In this document: positions 42,266 to 52,212 of the stretch, in pieces | How positions within the stretch are numbered: the stretch's first letter is position 1 | How the letters are laid out: each line of letters starts with the position of its first letter | NCBI GenBank assembly: GCA_000432515.1 | Contig: HF996056.1 | Coordinates: 57,038-121,037, forward strand | DNA: 64,000 nucleotides | Reading direction: 5' to 3' | From: Bacteroides sp. CAG:545 | GTDB lineage: Bacteria; Bacteroidota; Bacteroidia; Bacteroidales; UBA932 | Made by a program: the position numbers and the translations under genes | The notes under the pieces: generated by a model | Told to the model about the DNA's origin: nothing | Seen by the model: only the letters and a program-made list of their open reading frames with translations | The model's database searches: none

Positions 42266-45200
42266 ATGACAGTAAAATCAAACCACATCCGCGTCCTTAG
42301 GGCGCTGGCTGTTGCCATTCTATCGTTTGCCTCGTGCCTTGTGACAGCGGCGCAGGTAAGTCTGCGAGGACAAATGACGGTGGAACAGGCAATCTTACAG
42401 ATTCAGAAGGAGACTGACTATTCTTTCTTTTACAATTCTACTGACCTTGCAGGAATTGGAAGCCGGAATATTAATGTCTCCGGAGCGATAGAGACGGTTC
42501 TTGAAAGTCTCTTTACTGGAACAGCAATCACATGGCGTGTCCAGGACAAGGAAATCGTGCTCAAGAAAAATTTCGGCGAGCAGAAGAAAGACGATGACAA
42601 ACGCTCGGTGAAGGGAATTGTTATTGATGAAGTGGACAGGACGCCGCTCATCGGGGCAACGGTTCTTGTCAAGGGCTCCGAAAATGTCGCAATCACGGAC
42701 ATTGACGGAAAGTTCACTATTGACGGCTGTGACAACCGCACGGTCCTTGACGTTTCGTATGTCGGTTATCAGCCACGCGAATTCCGTGTCGGAAACCTCG
42801 GAGAGCTTGAGATTACTCTTACTTCAGCCAATGAACTTGAAGGAGTCGTAGTCGTTGGCGCCGGAACGCAGAAGAAGGTCTCCGTGACAGGTTCAATCGT
42901 TGCTATAAAGGGTGATGCTCTCAAGGCACCGTCCTCCTTGACCAACAACCTCGCGGGGAAACTCTCAGGAGTCATAGCCGTCACCAATAGTGGTGAACCT
43001 GGTTCTTCCTCGCAGTTCTACATACGTGGCATAAGCACATTCGGAGGTCGCTCCACGCCGCTAATCCTTCTCGACGGCGTGGAAATCTCGGCCGCAGACC
43101 TCGACAACCTGCCGGCCGAGTCGATTGAGAACTTCTCCATTCTCAAGGATGCTTCGGCCACGGCGATTTACGGCGCGAGGGGAGCGAATGGAGTCATGAT
43201 AATCACGACAAAGTCTGGAAAGGAAAACACAAAGGCGAAGGTTAACGCTTCCGTCGAGCAATCTTTCCTCCAACCTGTGCGAGTGGTAGAATATGCCGAT
43301 GGACCGACTTACATGAAAACCTACAATGAGGCGCTCTTGAGCCGAAATCAGTCGGCTACGCCTCGTTACAGCGAGGCGCAGATTGCCAACACCGCAAGCG
43401 GAATAAACCCGTATGTCTATCCGAATGTCGACTGGTATGACCTGATGTTCAAGAAGTTCACGATGAGCCAGAGGGCGAATGTCAACATTTCGGGCGGCGG
43501 TTCAGCGCTGACATATTACATGAGCCTTCAGATGAACCATGACGGTGGACTACTCAACACGCCGAAGGCATATTCCTATGACAACAACTACAACCGATGG
43601 GCATACACATTCCAGAACAATATCGGCTACAAGATTACGCAATATACGAAGATTGACCTGAGGATGAACGCGCAGATTTCAAACATGAAGTCTCCGAACG
43701 TCAACTCCAGTGACATTTTCTACCAGATTTTCAAGAATAACCCAGTGTCTTTCCCCGCGACTTTCCCTGCCGAGGAGGGAGACAAGCATATCCGTTTCGG
43801 CTCAGCGATAATGTCTGCGGGACGCTACTACACGAACCCGTATGCGCATATGCTCAATACCTATAGGGAAAATAGGGCCAACAAACTGAACGTTTCCCTT
43901 AACCTCGACCAGAAGTTCGACTTCATCACCGAGGGACTCTCGCTCACGGCTCTCGTGAACTTCAACAACTACTCGCAGAACTATTTCACCCGGAGCCTCA
44001 CCCCGTACTTCTATGCCGTCGATATGGCTAGCGTCTCGGAGGAGTTTCCTGAACAGTATAGTACGACAAAGCTTCAGGAGGGAACGGAGTACATCTCGCA
44101 ATCGGACGTGACTCGCTATAGTGATAATGTATTCTACCTTGATGCGAGGCTCAACTATGCGCGCTCGTTCGGAAAACACAATGTGACGGCCATGGCGATG
44201 TACATGATGCGTCAGTACATCAGTTCCGTGCTTCCGCAGCGCAATCAGGGATTTTCCGGCCGTGCGACCTACGATTATGACAATCGTTACCTCGCCGAGT
44301 TTAACTTCGGCTACAATGGTACGGAGCGTCTGGAGGCGGGTAAGCGCTATGAATTCTTTCCGGCGATGTCGCTCGGATGGGTGGCGAGCAACGAGAAATT
44401 CTGGACTCCTATAATCGATGTCGTGAACTATTTCAAGCTGAGGTCGTCATATGGACTTGTCGGAAGCGACGAGACCGGGCTCTACGCCGGCGCGCCTCAT
44501 TATCTCTATCTCAGTAATGTCAACATGTATGGTGGAGGAAACTTCGAGTCGGGTGTCACCGGAGGCTTAAGTCAGCAGGGCCCTATGGTGAACTCGTATC
44601 CGGTTTCCAATGCCAGCTGGGAGAGGGCGACCGAGTTTGACATCGGCGTGGACCTTCAGCTTTTCAAGCAGTTCAACTTCACATTCGACTGGTTCAGTAG
44701 CAAGCGCGACCGTATTCTTATGAAGAGGGCATCGTTCCCGTCGGTGCTCGGCTATCAGAACGCGATTCCTTGGGCGAACGTCGGAAAGGTCGACAATATG
44801 GGCTTCGAGTTCAGCGCAAATTGGACCAAACAGATAAACAAGGACTGGTTTATAGACGCGAGGGTTAATTGGACATATTCGAAAAACAAGTATGTCTATG
44901 TAGATGAACCGGACTATCCTTACGTTTGGCAGACACAGACTGGAAAGCCGCTTGACGCGATGAGAGGATATATCGCTGACGGGCTCTTCGAAAGCCAGGC
45001 GGAGATTGACGCGAGCCCGGACCAGAGCATCTTCGGCAGCACCATCATGCCTGGTGACATCCGCTACCGAGACATCAATGGTGATAACAAGATTACTGCC
45101 GAGGATCAGGTCATGCTCTCGCCTTACGGAAATATGCCGAGAATCCAGTACGGCTTCGGAATCAGCGTGCAGTGGAAGGATCTCGACGTGAATGTATTCT

Positions 45201-45589
45201 TCAACGGTTCCGCGAAGAGAAACATAATGCTCACAGGGATGTATCCATTCTGCGCGAACGATTCCAATGACAACAACCTGATGAAGTGGATTGCGGACAG
45301 TCACTGGAGCGAGGGCGCTGACAACTCAAATGTCCTCTATCCTCGTCTCGGAACGCTTTCTACTCAAATTTCCAACAATAACCAGCCGAGCAGTTGGTGG
45401 ATGAGGAATGGCAGTTTCCTCCGCTTCAAGACTCTGGAGATAGGCTACAGGCTAAAGTGGTTTAGACTTTATTTCAGTGCGGATAATCTTGCCGTGTGGT
45501 CGAAGTTCAAGTATTGGGATCCGGAGCTCAGCTTCAATTCCTACCCGCTCCAGCGGACATTTAACATCGGCCTGCAGTTCAATTTGTAA
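42266..45589 (+). CDS. SusC-like TonB-dependent outer-membrane receptor with STN domain
   Basis: The 1107-residue protein has a signal peptide (cleavage near T-A-A-Q) and an STN domain (~35-100) that contacts FecR. A carboxypeptidase-D regulatory-like domain (~112-190, with P-L-I-G-A-T-V-L-V-K-G) comes next. The TonB plug starts at V-V-V-G-A-G-T-Q-K-K and includes Y-I-R-G-I-S-T-F and D-A-S-A-T-A-I-Y-G-A-R-G-A-N-G-V. A 22-stranded barrel ends in F-N-I-G-L-Q-F-N-L. It imports oligosaccharides with the SusD partner encoded 10 bp later. The STN domain plus the upstream sigma/anti-sigma pair marks it as a signalling receptor. Confidence 0.96.
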   Translation: MTVKSNHIRVLRALAVAILSFASCLVTAAQVSLRGQMTVEQAILQIQKETDYSFFYNSTDLAGIGSRNINVSGAIETVLESLFTGTAITWRVQDKEIVLKKNFGEQKKDDDKRSVKGIVIDEVDRTPLIGATVLVKGSENVAITDIDGKFTIDGCDNRTVLDVSYVGYQPREFRVGNLGELEITLTSANELEGVVVVGAGTQKKVSVTGSIVAIKGDALKAPSSLTNNLAGKLSGVIAVTNSGEPGSSSQFYIRGISTFGGRSTPLILLDGVEISAADLDNLPAESIENFSILKDASATAIYGARGANGVMIITTKSGKENTKAKVNASVEQSFLQPVRVVEYADGPTYMKTYNEALLSRNQSATPRYSEAQIANTASGINPYVYPNVDWYDLMFKKFTMSQRANVNISGGGSALTYYMSLQMNHDGGLLNTPKAYSYDNNYNRWAYTFQNNIGYKITQYTKIDLRMNAQISNMKSPNVNSSDIFYQIFKNNPVSFPATFPAEEGDKHIRFGSAIMSAGRYYTNPYAHMLNTYRENRANKLNVSLNLDQKFDFITEGLSLTALVNFNNYSQNYFTRSLTPYFYAVDMASVSEEFPEQYSTTKLQEGTEYISQSDVTRYSDNVFYLDARLNYARSFGKHNVTAMAMYMMRQYISSVLPQRNQGFSGRATYDYDNRYLAEFNFGYNGTERLEAGKRYEFFPAMSLGWVASNEKFWTPIIDVVNYFKLRSSYGLVGSDETGLYAGAPHYLYLSNVNMYGGGNFESGVTGGLSQQGPMVNSYPVSNASWERATEFDIGVDLQLFKQFNFTFDWFSSKRDRILMKRASFPSVLGYQNAIPWANVGKVDNMGFEFSANWTKQINKDWFIDARVNWTYSKNKYVYVDEPDYPYVWQTQTGKPLDAMRGYIADGLFESQAEIDASPDQSIFGSTIMPGDIRYRDINGDNKITAEDQVMLSPYGNMPRIQYGFGISVQWKDLDVNVFFNGSAKRNIMLTGMYPFCANDSNDNNLMKWIADSHWSEGADNSNVLYPRLGTLSTQISNNNQPSSWWMRNGSFLRFKTLEIGYRLKWFRLYFSADNLAVWSKFKYWDPELSFNSYPLQRTFNIGLQFNL

Positions 45590-45599
45590 AATCATAGTC

Positions 45600-47552
45600 A
45601 TGAAAATCAATATAAGAAGAATATTGTCCGCGTTTGCGGTAATTGCCGTGGCTTCCTGCCGTTACCTTGATGTCGTTCCTCCGGAGCAGCCGGATCTCGA
45701 TGACATGATGGTCGATGAAGCGACCACGACAAAGATGCTCTATTCCTGCTACTCCTATGCGCAGAATAATGCGAGCATGCAGCTTTCGTCAAACCTCGAT
45801 ATGCGTGCCGATGAATACGTAACCCCTCAGGAATGGGAAAACTACGGTTCAAGGGTACAGTGGGGTGCCATAACTCCGTCTTCCATAAACGGGGACAACG
45901 GATATGTTTGGAAAATATGGTATGACGGAATCGGCTACTGCAACCTTTTCCTCAAACTGATTGACGAACACAATCCACAGCTCAATCCGAACATGCGCGA
46001 GCAGTTCATCTGTGAGGTCAAGTTCCTCAAGGCCTACTACCATCTGCGACTTCTTTCGCTCTTCGGGCCGATTCCGATTGTTGACAAGTTCATCGATTCG
46101 GATGCGCCTAAGTCAGAATTTCCGGGACGTTCGCATTTTGACTACTGCGTGAAGTATATTTGTGACCTGTTTGACGAAGCTGCGGAAGGGCTGCCTATAA
46201 GTTATGCAAACTCATCGTTTTACGGTCGCGCCACATCTGTCGCGTGTAAGGCTTTGAAGGCGAGGGCACTCGTACTTGCGGCATCTCCTCTGTGGAACGG
46301 AAGTTTTCCGGATAGGGCATGGAAGAATATCTCGTATGAGACTCCTGGCTACGGAAAGGAACTCGTGAGTCATGAGTTTGATAGGAAGAAATGGGAAAAG
46401 GCACGCGACGCCATGGCGGAGGCAGTCAAGGCTGCGGAGGCCGCTGGAGCGGAGTTATTCTCGCTTGAGGATTCCGAGACTTTGCGCGAGAACCAGAAAA
46501 TCGGTCTTCCGGTGATTCCGGGGCTTGGTTCGGACGCTGAGGCGGAGGCTTTTCGGAAGCAGGTAGTACTCATGAGATATGTGATGTGCTCCTCTCCGAA
46601 TGATGGTAACAAAGAGACTGTCTGGGGATTTGTAGTGCAGGGCGGCATCGATGTCAACAATACCGTTATGTCCTCTCTTCCTCATTGGGTGCTCAGAAAC
46701 GATACTGGTGCTAATGTAGGTGGCTGGGGCGGACTCTCGCCGACACTCTACACCGTGGAGCATTTCTTCACTCAGAACGGCTTCCTTCCCGAAGACGATC
46801 CGTCTTTCTGGCCAGAATCGGAGTACCACACCTCCGCTGGGCTCACGAATCCTGACATAACGAAGATCAATGTCCGCCGCGAGCCGCGCTATTATGCCGC
46901 AATGTCATTTGACGGGGACGAATATTCGACGAAGACTGCGGCAGGAAATCCGCTCTATTGTGAAATGAGGAACAACACGAAGACCGGTTATGACGCTGCC
47001 ATCTGGGGCACGAGAAACTATGACGTGACGGGCTGGCTCAACAAGAAGTGGGTTCATCCGAACTTCCAATATACCGGTACGGGCTGGAGCAACAACTACG
47101 CCTCCTGTAAAACTCCTTTCCCGATTGTCCGCCTTGCGGAGATGTATCTTTCGCTCGCTGAGTGCGAAGCGCAATGCGGCAACGAGGCTGAGGCCATAGT
47201 TTATATGAACAAGGTACGCATACGCGCTGGCATAACCCCGTGGACTGAGGCTCTGCTTGCGGAGAAGGGCAAGACCGCGCTTCAAGCCGTGATGGACGAG
47301 CGCTTTGTCGAGTGCTACCTTGAGGGATACCGTTACTACGACCTGCGTCGCTATCTTCAGGGACGCGAGAGGCTTTCCTCCGGCAATTGGAAAGGACTCA
47401 ATGCAGTCCAGACCTCCCCGTCCTTCGCCTCATTCAACGAAGTGGTTGATATAAGCCAGCCGTTCAGCTGGAACGACAGGATGCTCCTGCTGCCGGTCTC
47501 AAACAAAGAGGTCTATTCCAATCCTAACATGGTCCAGGCTCCTGGATATTGA
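45600..47552 (+). CDS. SusD-like surface glycan-binding lipoprotein
   Basis: The 650-residue protein has a lipoprotein signal (A-V-A-S-C at ~15-20) and the SusD/RagB fold. The N-terminal TPR-like part includes F-L-K-A-Y-Y-H-L-R-L-L-S-L-F-G-P-I-P. The C-terminal part ends with V-R-L-A-E-M-Y-L-S-L-A-E and R-F-V-E-C-Y-L-E-G-Y-R-Y-Y-D-L-R-R. It caps the SusC barrel and captures glycan. The Met at 45600 begins the signal peptide; the longer frame starting inside susC is discarded. Confidence 0.95.
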   Translation: MKINIRRILSAFAVIAVASCRYLDVVPPEQPDLDDMMVDEATTTKMLYSCYSYAQNNASMQLSSNLDMRADEYVTPQEWENYGSRVQWGAITPSSINGDNGYVWKIWYDGIGYCNLFLKLIDEHNPQLNPNMREQFICEVKFLKAYYHLRLLSLFGPIPIVDKFIDSDAPKSEFPGRSHFDYCVKYICDLFDEAAEGLPISYANSSFYGRATSVACKALKARALVLAASPLWNGSFPDRAWKNISYETPGYGKELVSHEFDRKKWEKARDAMAEAVKAAEAAGAELFSLEDSETLRENQKIGLPVIPGLGSDAEAEAFRKQVVLMRYVMCSSPNDGNKETVWGFVVQGGIDVNNTVMSSLPHWVLRNDTGANVGGWGGLSPTLYTVEHFFTQNGFLPEDDPSFWPESEYHTSAGLTNPDITKINVRREPRYYAAMSFDGDEYSTKTAAGNPLYCEMRNNTKTGYDAAIWGTRNYDVTGWLNKKWVHPNFQYTGTGWSNNYASCKTPFPIVRLAEMYLSLAECEAQCGNEAEAIVYMNKVRIRAGITPWTEALLAEKGKTALQAVMDERFVECYLEGYRYYDLRRYLQGRERLSSGNWKGLNAVQTSPSFASFNEVVDISQPFSWNDRMLLLPVSNKEVYSNPNMVQAPGY

Positions 47553-47580
47553 TGAGAGAACATTGAAACGAATAACAGCG

Positions 47581-49113
47581 ATGAAAAGAGTATTATTAGT
47601 AATCACCACATTATGCGCACTGCTCCTCCTCTCCTGCAATGAGGACTACAAGCTCTTCCCAGACAAGTACAACCGCATCCTTTCGCTCAAGAACAGCGGT
47701 GTGAGGGAGCTGCGCAGCGGAAACACCGTCAAGGAATACAAGGACTCGATTCTTGTCCTCAAGGGCGGTGGCAACCCCGACAACGACGCATTCGCGAGGA
47801 TTGAGGTCATGGAACTCGGAAAGGCGTGTGAGATTTTCGGGTATGAGAGCGGGAGCATTGAGATAATTGCTTCGGAGTCATATTCGATAAGAGGCGGGGA
47901 CGACATTGTTCTCGAAGGCAGTACGCGCAGCCGCTATATCCCAATAACTTTCTCTCCCGAAAACATTTATCGTCAGGCCCTGAAAGCTAAGGGCAAGACA
48001 CTTGTGCTTCCGGTGGTTCTCCGCAGTGAAACTGACACTGTGAACACCTCGAGCAGCACGATTCTCTGGAAGTTTGACATCAACGGGCCGAATGTCGTCT
48101 GGCCGGACCGCTCCGACATCAGCGAGGAGATTTCTCTGAGGGAGATAGATTGTGACATAGAGGCCAAGGTCGAGTACAGCGAAAGCAATCTCTCCACCTT
48201 TGTCGGAAAGATTGTTAGGGTAGGGCTTGAGACGCTGGTGGATGAGTACAACAGCAAGAATTCCACTTCCTACAAACTGCTTCCTGAGTCTTCGTGGTCT
48301 TTTGACGGTATTGACGTCGAAGCCAAAAAGGAAATAGTGAAAGGCAGGCTGCATCTGAGCCGTGAAGGTCTGAACTCTGACGAGACCTATCTTCTTCCGC
48401 TAAAGTTTGACGCCGCCTCATTCCCGGTCGGAGTTTCAGAGGAGGTCCGCTATCTTGTTGTTACCAATCCGAAGTATGTTTACCGTCCAGTTGACCGCAA
48501 GGACTGGAAACTCCTCTATGCCAATTCACAGGAACACTGGTATGGGGCAACGCTTGATTTGCAGTGGTTTGCCACTTATGCCTTTGACGGAAGACCGGAG
48601 ACCACATGGGGAACGCAATGGAATGGGGCCAAATCCAATCCGTCATGGGATGACTATGAGTATGACCCTGCCGACAAGAACCTGCATTCGATTGTTCCTA
48701 CTCTGTTCCAGGGAAGTCGTGAGGTCCCTAATATCATTATGGTGATTGATCTGGGACGCGAATACAATCTCGGCGGCGCAGGAATCCTGCAATCGACCAA
48801 ACCTCAGGAGCAGAAGGTTAAGAGATGCGAGGTTTATGCGGAGTCGGCCTTCGAATTTAAGACCGTGCGGGAAGGTGGCACCATCGCCAATTATAACACT
48901 CTCGATGAAGGAAATGATTGGAAGTTTTTCACTACCATCGAGCTGGACCGGCCGGTCAAGGAATATTGGTCGCATGTGCAGACAGCTGTGAAGGGGCGCT
49001 ATGTGAAGATACGTCCGATTGAACTGTTTCCGGATCTTGATCCGAAGGCCGTGAACATCGCCGAGTTCTATGTCAGCGAGCTTGTGGCCATCGATGGCTA
49101 TCCGGTAAAATGA
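47581..49113 (+). CDS. DUF1735 surface lipoprotein with C-terminal discoidin (F5/8-C) domain
   Basis: The 510-residue protein has a lipoprotein signal (L-L-L-S-C). One or two DUF1735 (BT_3987-like N-terminal) beta-sandwich domains span ~20-310, and a galactose-binding discoidin-like domain covers ~325-510 (W-F-A-T-Y-A-F-D-G-R-P-E-T-T-W-G-T-Q-W near its start). Position after SusD and the domain make-up point to a SusE-like surface glycan-binding protein. The discoidin part is paralogous to the one in the frameshifted gene at 49.4-51.0 kb (shared A-N-Y-N-T and G-R-Y-V/L-K-I-R-P). Confidence 0.87.
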   Translation: MKRVLLVITTLCALLLLSCNEDYKLFPDKYNRILSLKNSGVRELRSGNTVKEYKDSILVLKGGGNPDNDAFARIEVMELGKACEIFGYESGSIEIIASESYSIRGGDDIVLEGSTRSRYIPITFSPENIYRQALKAKGKTLVLPVVLRSETDTVNTSSSTILWKFDINGPNVVWPDRSDISEEISLREIDCDIEAKVEYSESNLSTFVGKIVRVGLETLVDEYNSKNSTSYKLLPESSWSFDGIDVEAKKEIVKGRLHLSREGLNSDETYLLPLKFDAASFPVGVSEEVRYLVVTNPKYVYRPVDRKDWKLLYANSQEHWYGATLDLQWFATYAFDGRPETTWGTQWNGAKSNPSWDDYEYDPADKNLHSIVPTLFQGSREVPNIIMVIDLGREYNLGGAGILQSTKPQEQKVKRCEVYAESAFEFKTVREGGTIANYNTLDEGNDWKFFTTIELDRPVKEYWSHVQTAVKGRYVKIRPIELFPDLDPKAVNIAEFYVSELVAIDGYPVK

Positions 49114-49175
49114 AAAAACCGAATAACTAAAGTGCCTTTGATTGAGAAGAATAACACATAATAACATCTAAACAA

Positions 49176-49352
49176 ATGAGTATGAAATCAGAAAAATCTA
49201 ACCTCTGTGGGAGGGATTATTACCCTCCGACACTTGTTGTGGAGTACGTCTTTACAGAATCAGGATTTGCAACATCAACATCGGACAGCCGTTATGATAG
49301 GACTAACGGAACCGAAATCTTCTATATAGACCCGTATGATGAACTTAGTTGA
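49176..49352 (+). CDS. Small 58-residue protein between PUL lipoproteins
   Basis: The product begins M-S-M-K-S-E-K-S-N, with a central Y-Y-P-P-T-L-V-V-E-Y-V-F-T-E-S-G-F-A segment and an acidic, Tyr-rich end. It resembles the short peptides of 50-60 residues with a P-x-V/L-x-V-V-E core that recur beside surface lipoprotein genes in Bacteroidales; no function is established. It has no signal peptide. The ATG at 49182 is an alternative. It is followed 14 bp later by the fimbrillin-like gene, so it is probably translated from the PUL mRNA. Confidence 0.55.
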   Translation: MSMKSEKSNLCGRDYYPPTLVVEYVFTESGFATSTSDSRYDRTNGTEIFYIDPYDELS

Positions 49353-49366
49353 AGGAGAAAATAGCC

Positions 49367-50999
49367 ATGAAAAACATAATTTTTGCCGCCACTGCAATGA
49401 TTGTAGCCATGACAGCTGTTTCATGCTCGAAGGTTGCGGGAATTGAGGAAAATCCGTCATATACATACAGATTTGCGGTAGTGAACGAGGAACTTCCGTC
49501 CGTTAAGTCAGATATGAGCGATGACCATCTCGTTTTTGAAACAGGTGACTATCTCGGATTTTCGCTGGAAAAAGATGGGCAGATTGTCGATGCCCAGAGG
49601 ACACCCATACAGACAACCAATCCACGTCCGATTTTCGGGTTTACTACAAATCATCAGATGAAGGCCGGTGACCGTATATACGTTGTATCTCCGCGTGTAC
49701 TCAAAATAGATAAGGGAACTGACCGGCGGGAACCTGCCAATGCTGATCCGATGCAGAGCATAACAATTCCACTTGTGCAGACCCATAAGGGAGGCAAGTT
49801 TGACGGAGCTGCGATGCCGATGGTGAGCGTGCCGTTCACTTTTACAAAGGATATGCTTGTGGGGGAAGACAATAAGCTCCAAGAGGTGAAGTTCCTAAAT
49901 CTCGGTGCACTGCTTGATTTCCGGGTATTTTCGACAGATGGAAAATATCAGAACGAGATTGTCCGGGATGTGATTTTCGAGGCGGACAAGAACATCGTCG
50001 GCGAATTCAAAATAAATGTGCAGAATGTCAACCCGGATGATGAGAAAACGCTTGCCATTGATCTTAGATCTTACCTCCGCGAGGGCTGAAGGCGATTTCG
50101 CCGCGCCTCTGACAAATGTGGCGAGGACGGAGTCTGACGCCAAGGTGGGTGCGGACAAGGACCATTCCGGCTCTGTGAGGATGGTCGTGGCTCCTGGAAC
50201 ATACACCGGAAAGGTGAAGGTCAGGACGGACAAGGCCTATTATGTGTTTAATCTGTCTGAGGCAAGGACATTTGATCGCAATGGGATATATCCTCTCGGC
50301 CTCAATCTTGCGAAGGCTACACGGGTTGTGATGGAGACTGTTGACAGGGCGAACTGGGGTGTGAAGTTCGTGAACAGTTACTATTGGAGTATGGACTGTC
50401 GTCCGGAGAAAATGTATGACGGTGACTTGTCCACCGAATGGGTTAATCCGTGGAATAAGCCTCTTGTCGGTGCGGAAGAGGATGATTTTAATTATCTGTG
50501 GAGCAGTAATGAGTGGAGTGCTCTTATCGGCGAGGACAGGCATCGCGACATCCCTAATATTGTTTTTGTGTTTGATTTCAAGAAAGATATTGAAATCGGA
50601 CGTATCGGCGTCGGAAAGTCTCCTCTTGACTGGCCTTACAACCAAGATCTCCGTAGCTGTGAGTTTTATGTCGGAACTGTATGGAATTTCAAGAGCGCAT
50701 CTGAAAAGACTGTAACTGATGGGTCAAGAACAAATACTTGGCCGGGCGGAGGAAATCTTGCGAACTACAACACAGCTAACGATGACAATGACTGGAAGCT
50801 TCTCCTGACAGCGACTGAGATTCCTAAGGAAAACGGAATATTCTGGTACGACGTTCCGGAGACTGTAAGCAAGGCCGATAGGACAGGACGCTATCTGAAG
50901 ATTCGCCCGACTGGGGGCTACCGCGGCAACACTCCTTGCGAAATCGCTGAAATTTATGTCGATGGCATTGTGCAAGGGAATACCGCTAATGTGGAATAA
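49367..50999 (+). pseudogene. Frameshifted fimbrillin-like/discoidin lipoprotein
   Basis: Two overlapping frames appear to be halves of one gene. Frame 1 (49367-50089) gives a lipoprotein signal (T-A-V-S-C), then a fimbrillin-like domain (V-F-E-T-G-D-Y-L-G-F). It stops just where the fold should continue. Frame 2 (open from 50016, ending 50999) continues with V-A-P-G-T-Y-T-G-K-V-K-V, the expected next strand, and then a discoidin domain (~W-S-M-D-C-R-P-E-K-M-Y-D-G). A one-base shift between about 50060 and 50089 would restore a ~540-residue protein. It may be a true mutation, a sequencing error or, less likely, programmed shifting. Confidence 0.75.
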
Positions 51000-51020
51000 T
51001 GCGAAAGAAGTAAATATACA

Positions 51021-52163
51021 ATGAAGATTATTAGAACATTTTTAGGTAAGGTACTCTTGTGCTCAGTGGCACTGCACCTTGCTATTGCCGCTGGAGGAAC
51101 GGTTCTTCTTGCCGGCTGCACGAAAGGAAACGATGGCTCCGGCAATACCAAACCGGTGGACAAGCCTTCCGTAGAGGAAGGGCAGGGTGGCTATCTCTTC
51201 GCGCACATGACGAACGCGAACTACGGCTCGCTGTTCTACTCGATTTCCCGTGACGGGCTCAGTTGGAAGACGCTGAATGGTGGTAAGGTTATTCTTGAGA
51301 GCTATTTTGGCCATCCTGACATCTGCGAGGGACCGGACGTGTTCGGGAAGGCTGACAGAAGGTGGTATATGATAGGAGTGGTGCGTGGATCGTCGAAAGA
51401 GTCGTTGGTGCTCTGGCACACGACAGACCTCGTCGTATGGAAGAATAAAGTTCTCGACGGTGAGAAGTTTGTCGTGGATCATCTCGGCGTATATAATGAG
51501 ATCCCGTTCGTGGGAGCGCCGAAAATGTTCTATGATGAGGACAGTCACCAGTTCATCATCACTTGGCATGCCGGCGAGTATTACAGGAAAAGGCAGGAGG
51601 CTAAGACCAATGAAGAGCTTGCCATGTACGATAGAAAAAATTGGGAGACCATGAAGACCTGCTATATTCTGACCGAGGATTTTGTGAATTTTACGAGGCC
51701 GAAACGCCTCTTCGCGGCCCAGGATGGCGGTGACCTTGCCCCGATTTATTTTACCGGTGCTGATTCCGACATCTCACTCATTGATGTGATAATCAGAAAG
51801 TTCAACGGTAAGTATTATGCCATTATGAAGGACGAACGCTGGGAGGACAAGGCTCCTAAAACCCATAAGTCCATAAGGATTGCCTCGTCGGACAATCTGC
51901 TCGGCCCTTACTCCAACCCCGGGCCTTCCGTAAGTCCTAACTGGCGCGAAGCCCCGATTATAATCCGCACTCCGGAGGGCAAATTTAGGCTCTACTACGA
52001 GAATTATGGCGAGCATGTCTATGAGATGCGTGAGGCCTCGGCGATTCAGGGCGCACCGTGGAAGGATGCGACTAGTTTCTATCCTCCGAAAGACGGCCGC
52101 CACGGCTGCATCATCCATGTCGATGAGGAAACTTACCGGAACATCGAAAACAGCTATAAGTAG
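51021..52163 (+). CDS. GH43-like five-bladed propeller glycosidase lipoprotein
   Basis: The 380-residue protein has a lipoprotein signal (L-L-A-G-C) and then a beta-propeller with repeated W/Y-x-M/I strands: Y-L-F-A-H-M-T near 55, C-E-G-P-D-V-F-G, G-A-P-K-M-F-Y-D and Y-Y-A-I-M-K-D-E-R-W. These resemble GH43 and neighbouring GH families (arabinofuranosidase, xylosidase or galactosidase activity). Acidic candidates for the catalytic triad are present but cannot be assigned by eye. It is the first enzyme gene of the PUL and precedes GH27 by 49 bp. Confidence 0.75.
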   Translation: MKIIRTFLGKVLLCSVALHLAIAAGGTVLLAGCTKGNDGSGNTKPVDKPSVEEGQGGYLFAHMTNANYGSLFYSISRDGLSWKTLNGGKVILESYFGHPDICEGPDVFGKADRRWYMIGVVRGSSKESLVLWHTTDLVVWKNKVLDGEKFVVDHLGVYNEIPFVGAPKMFYDEDSHQFIITWHAGEYYRKRQEAKTNEELAMYDRKNWETMKTCYILTEDFVNFTRPKRLFAAQDGGDLAPIYFTGADSDISLIDVIIRKFNGKYYAIMKDERWEDKAPKTHKSIRIASSDNLLGPYSNPGPSVSPNWREAPIIIRTPEGKFRLYYENYGEHVYEMREASAIQGAPWKDATSFYPPKDGRHGCIIHVDEETYRNIENSYK

Positions 52164-52212
52164 TAAATCGAATCATCTCTCTTGTTGAGAATGAGCTGAA
52201 TATCAAGAATAT

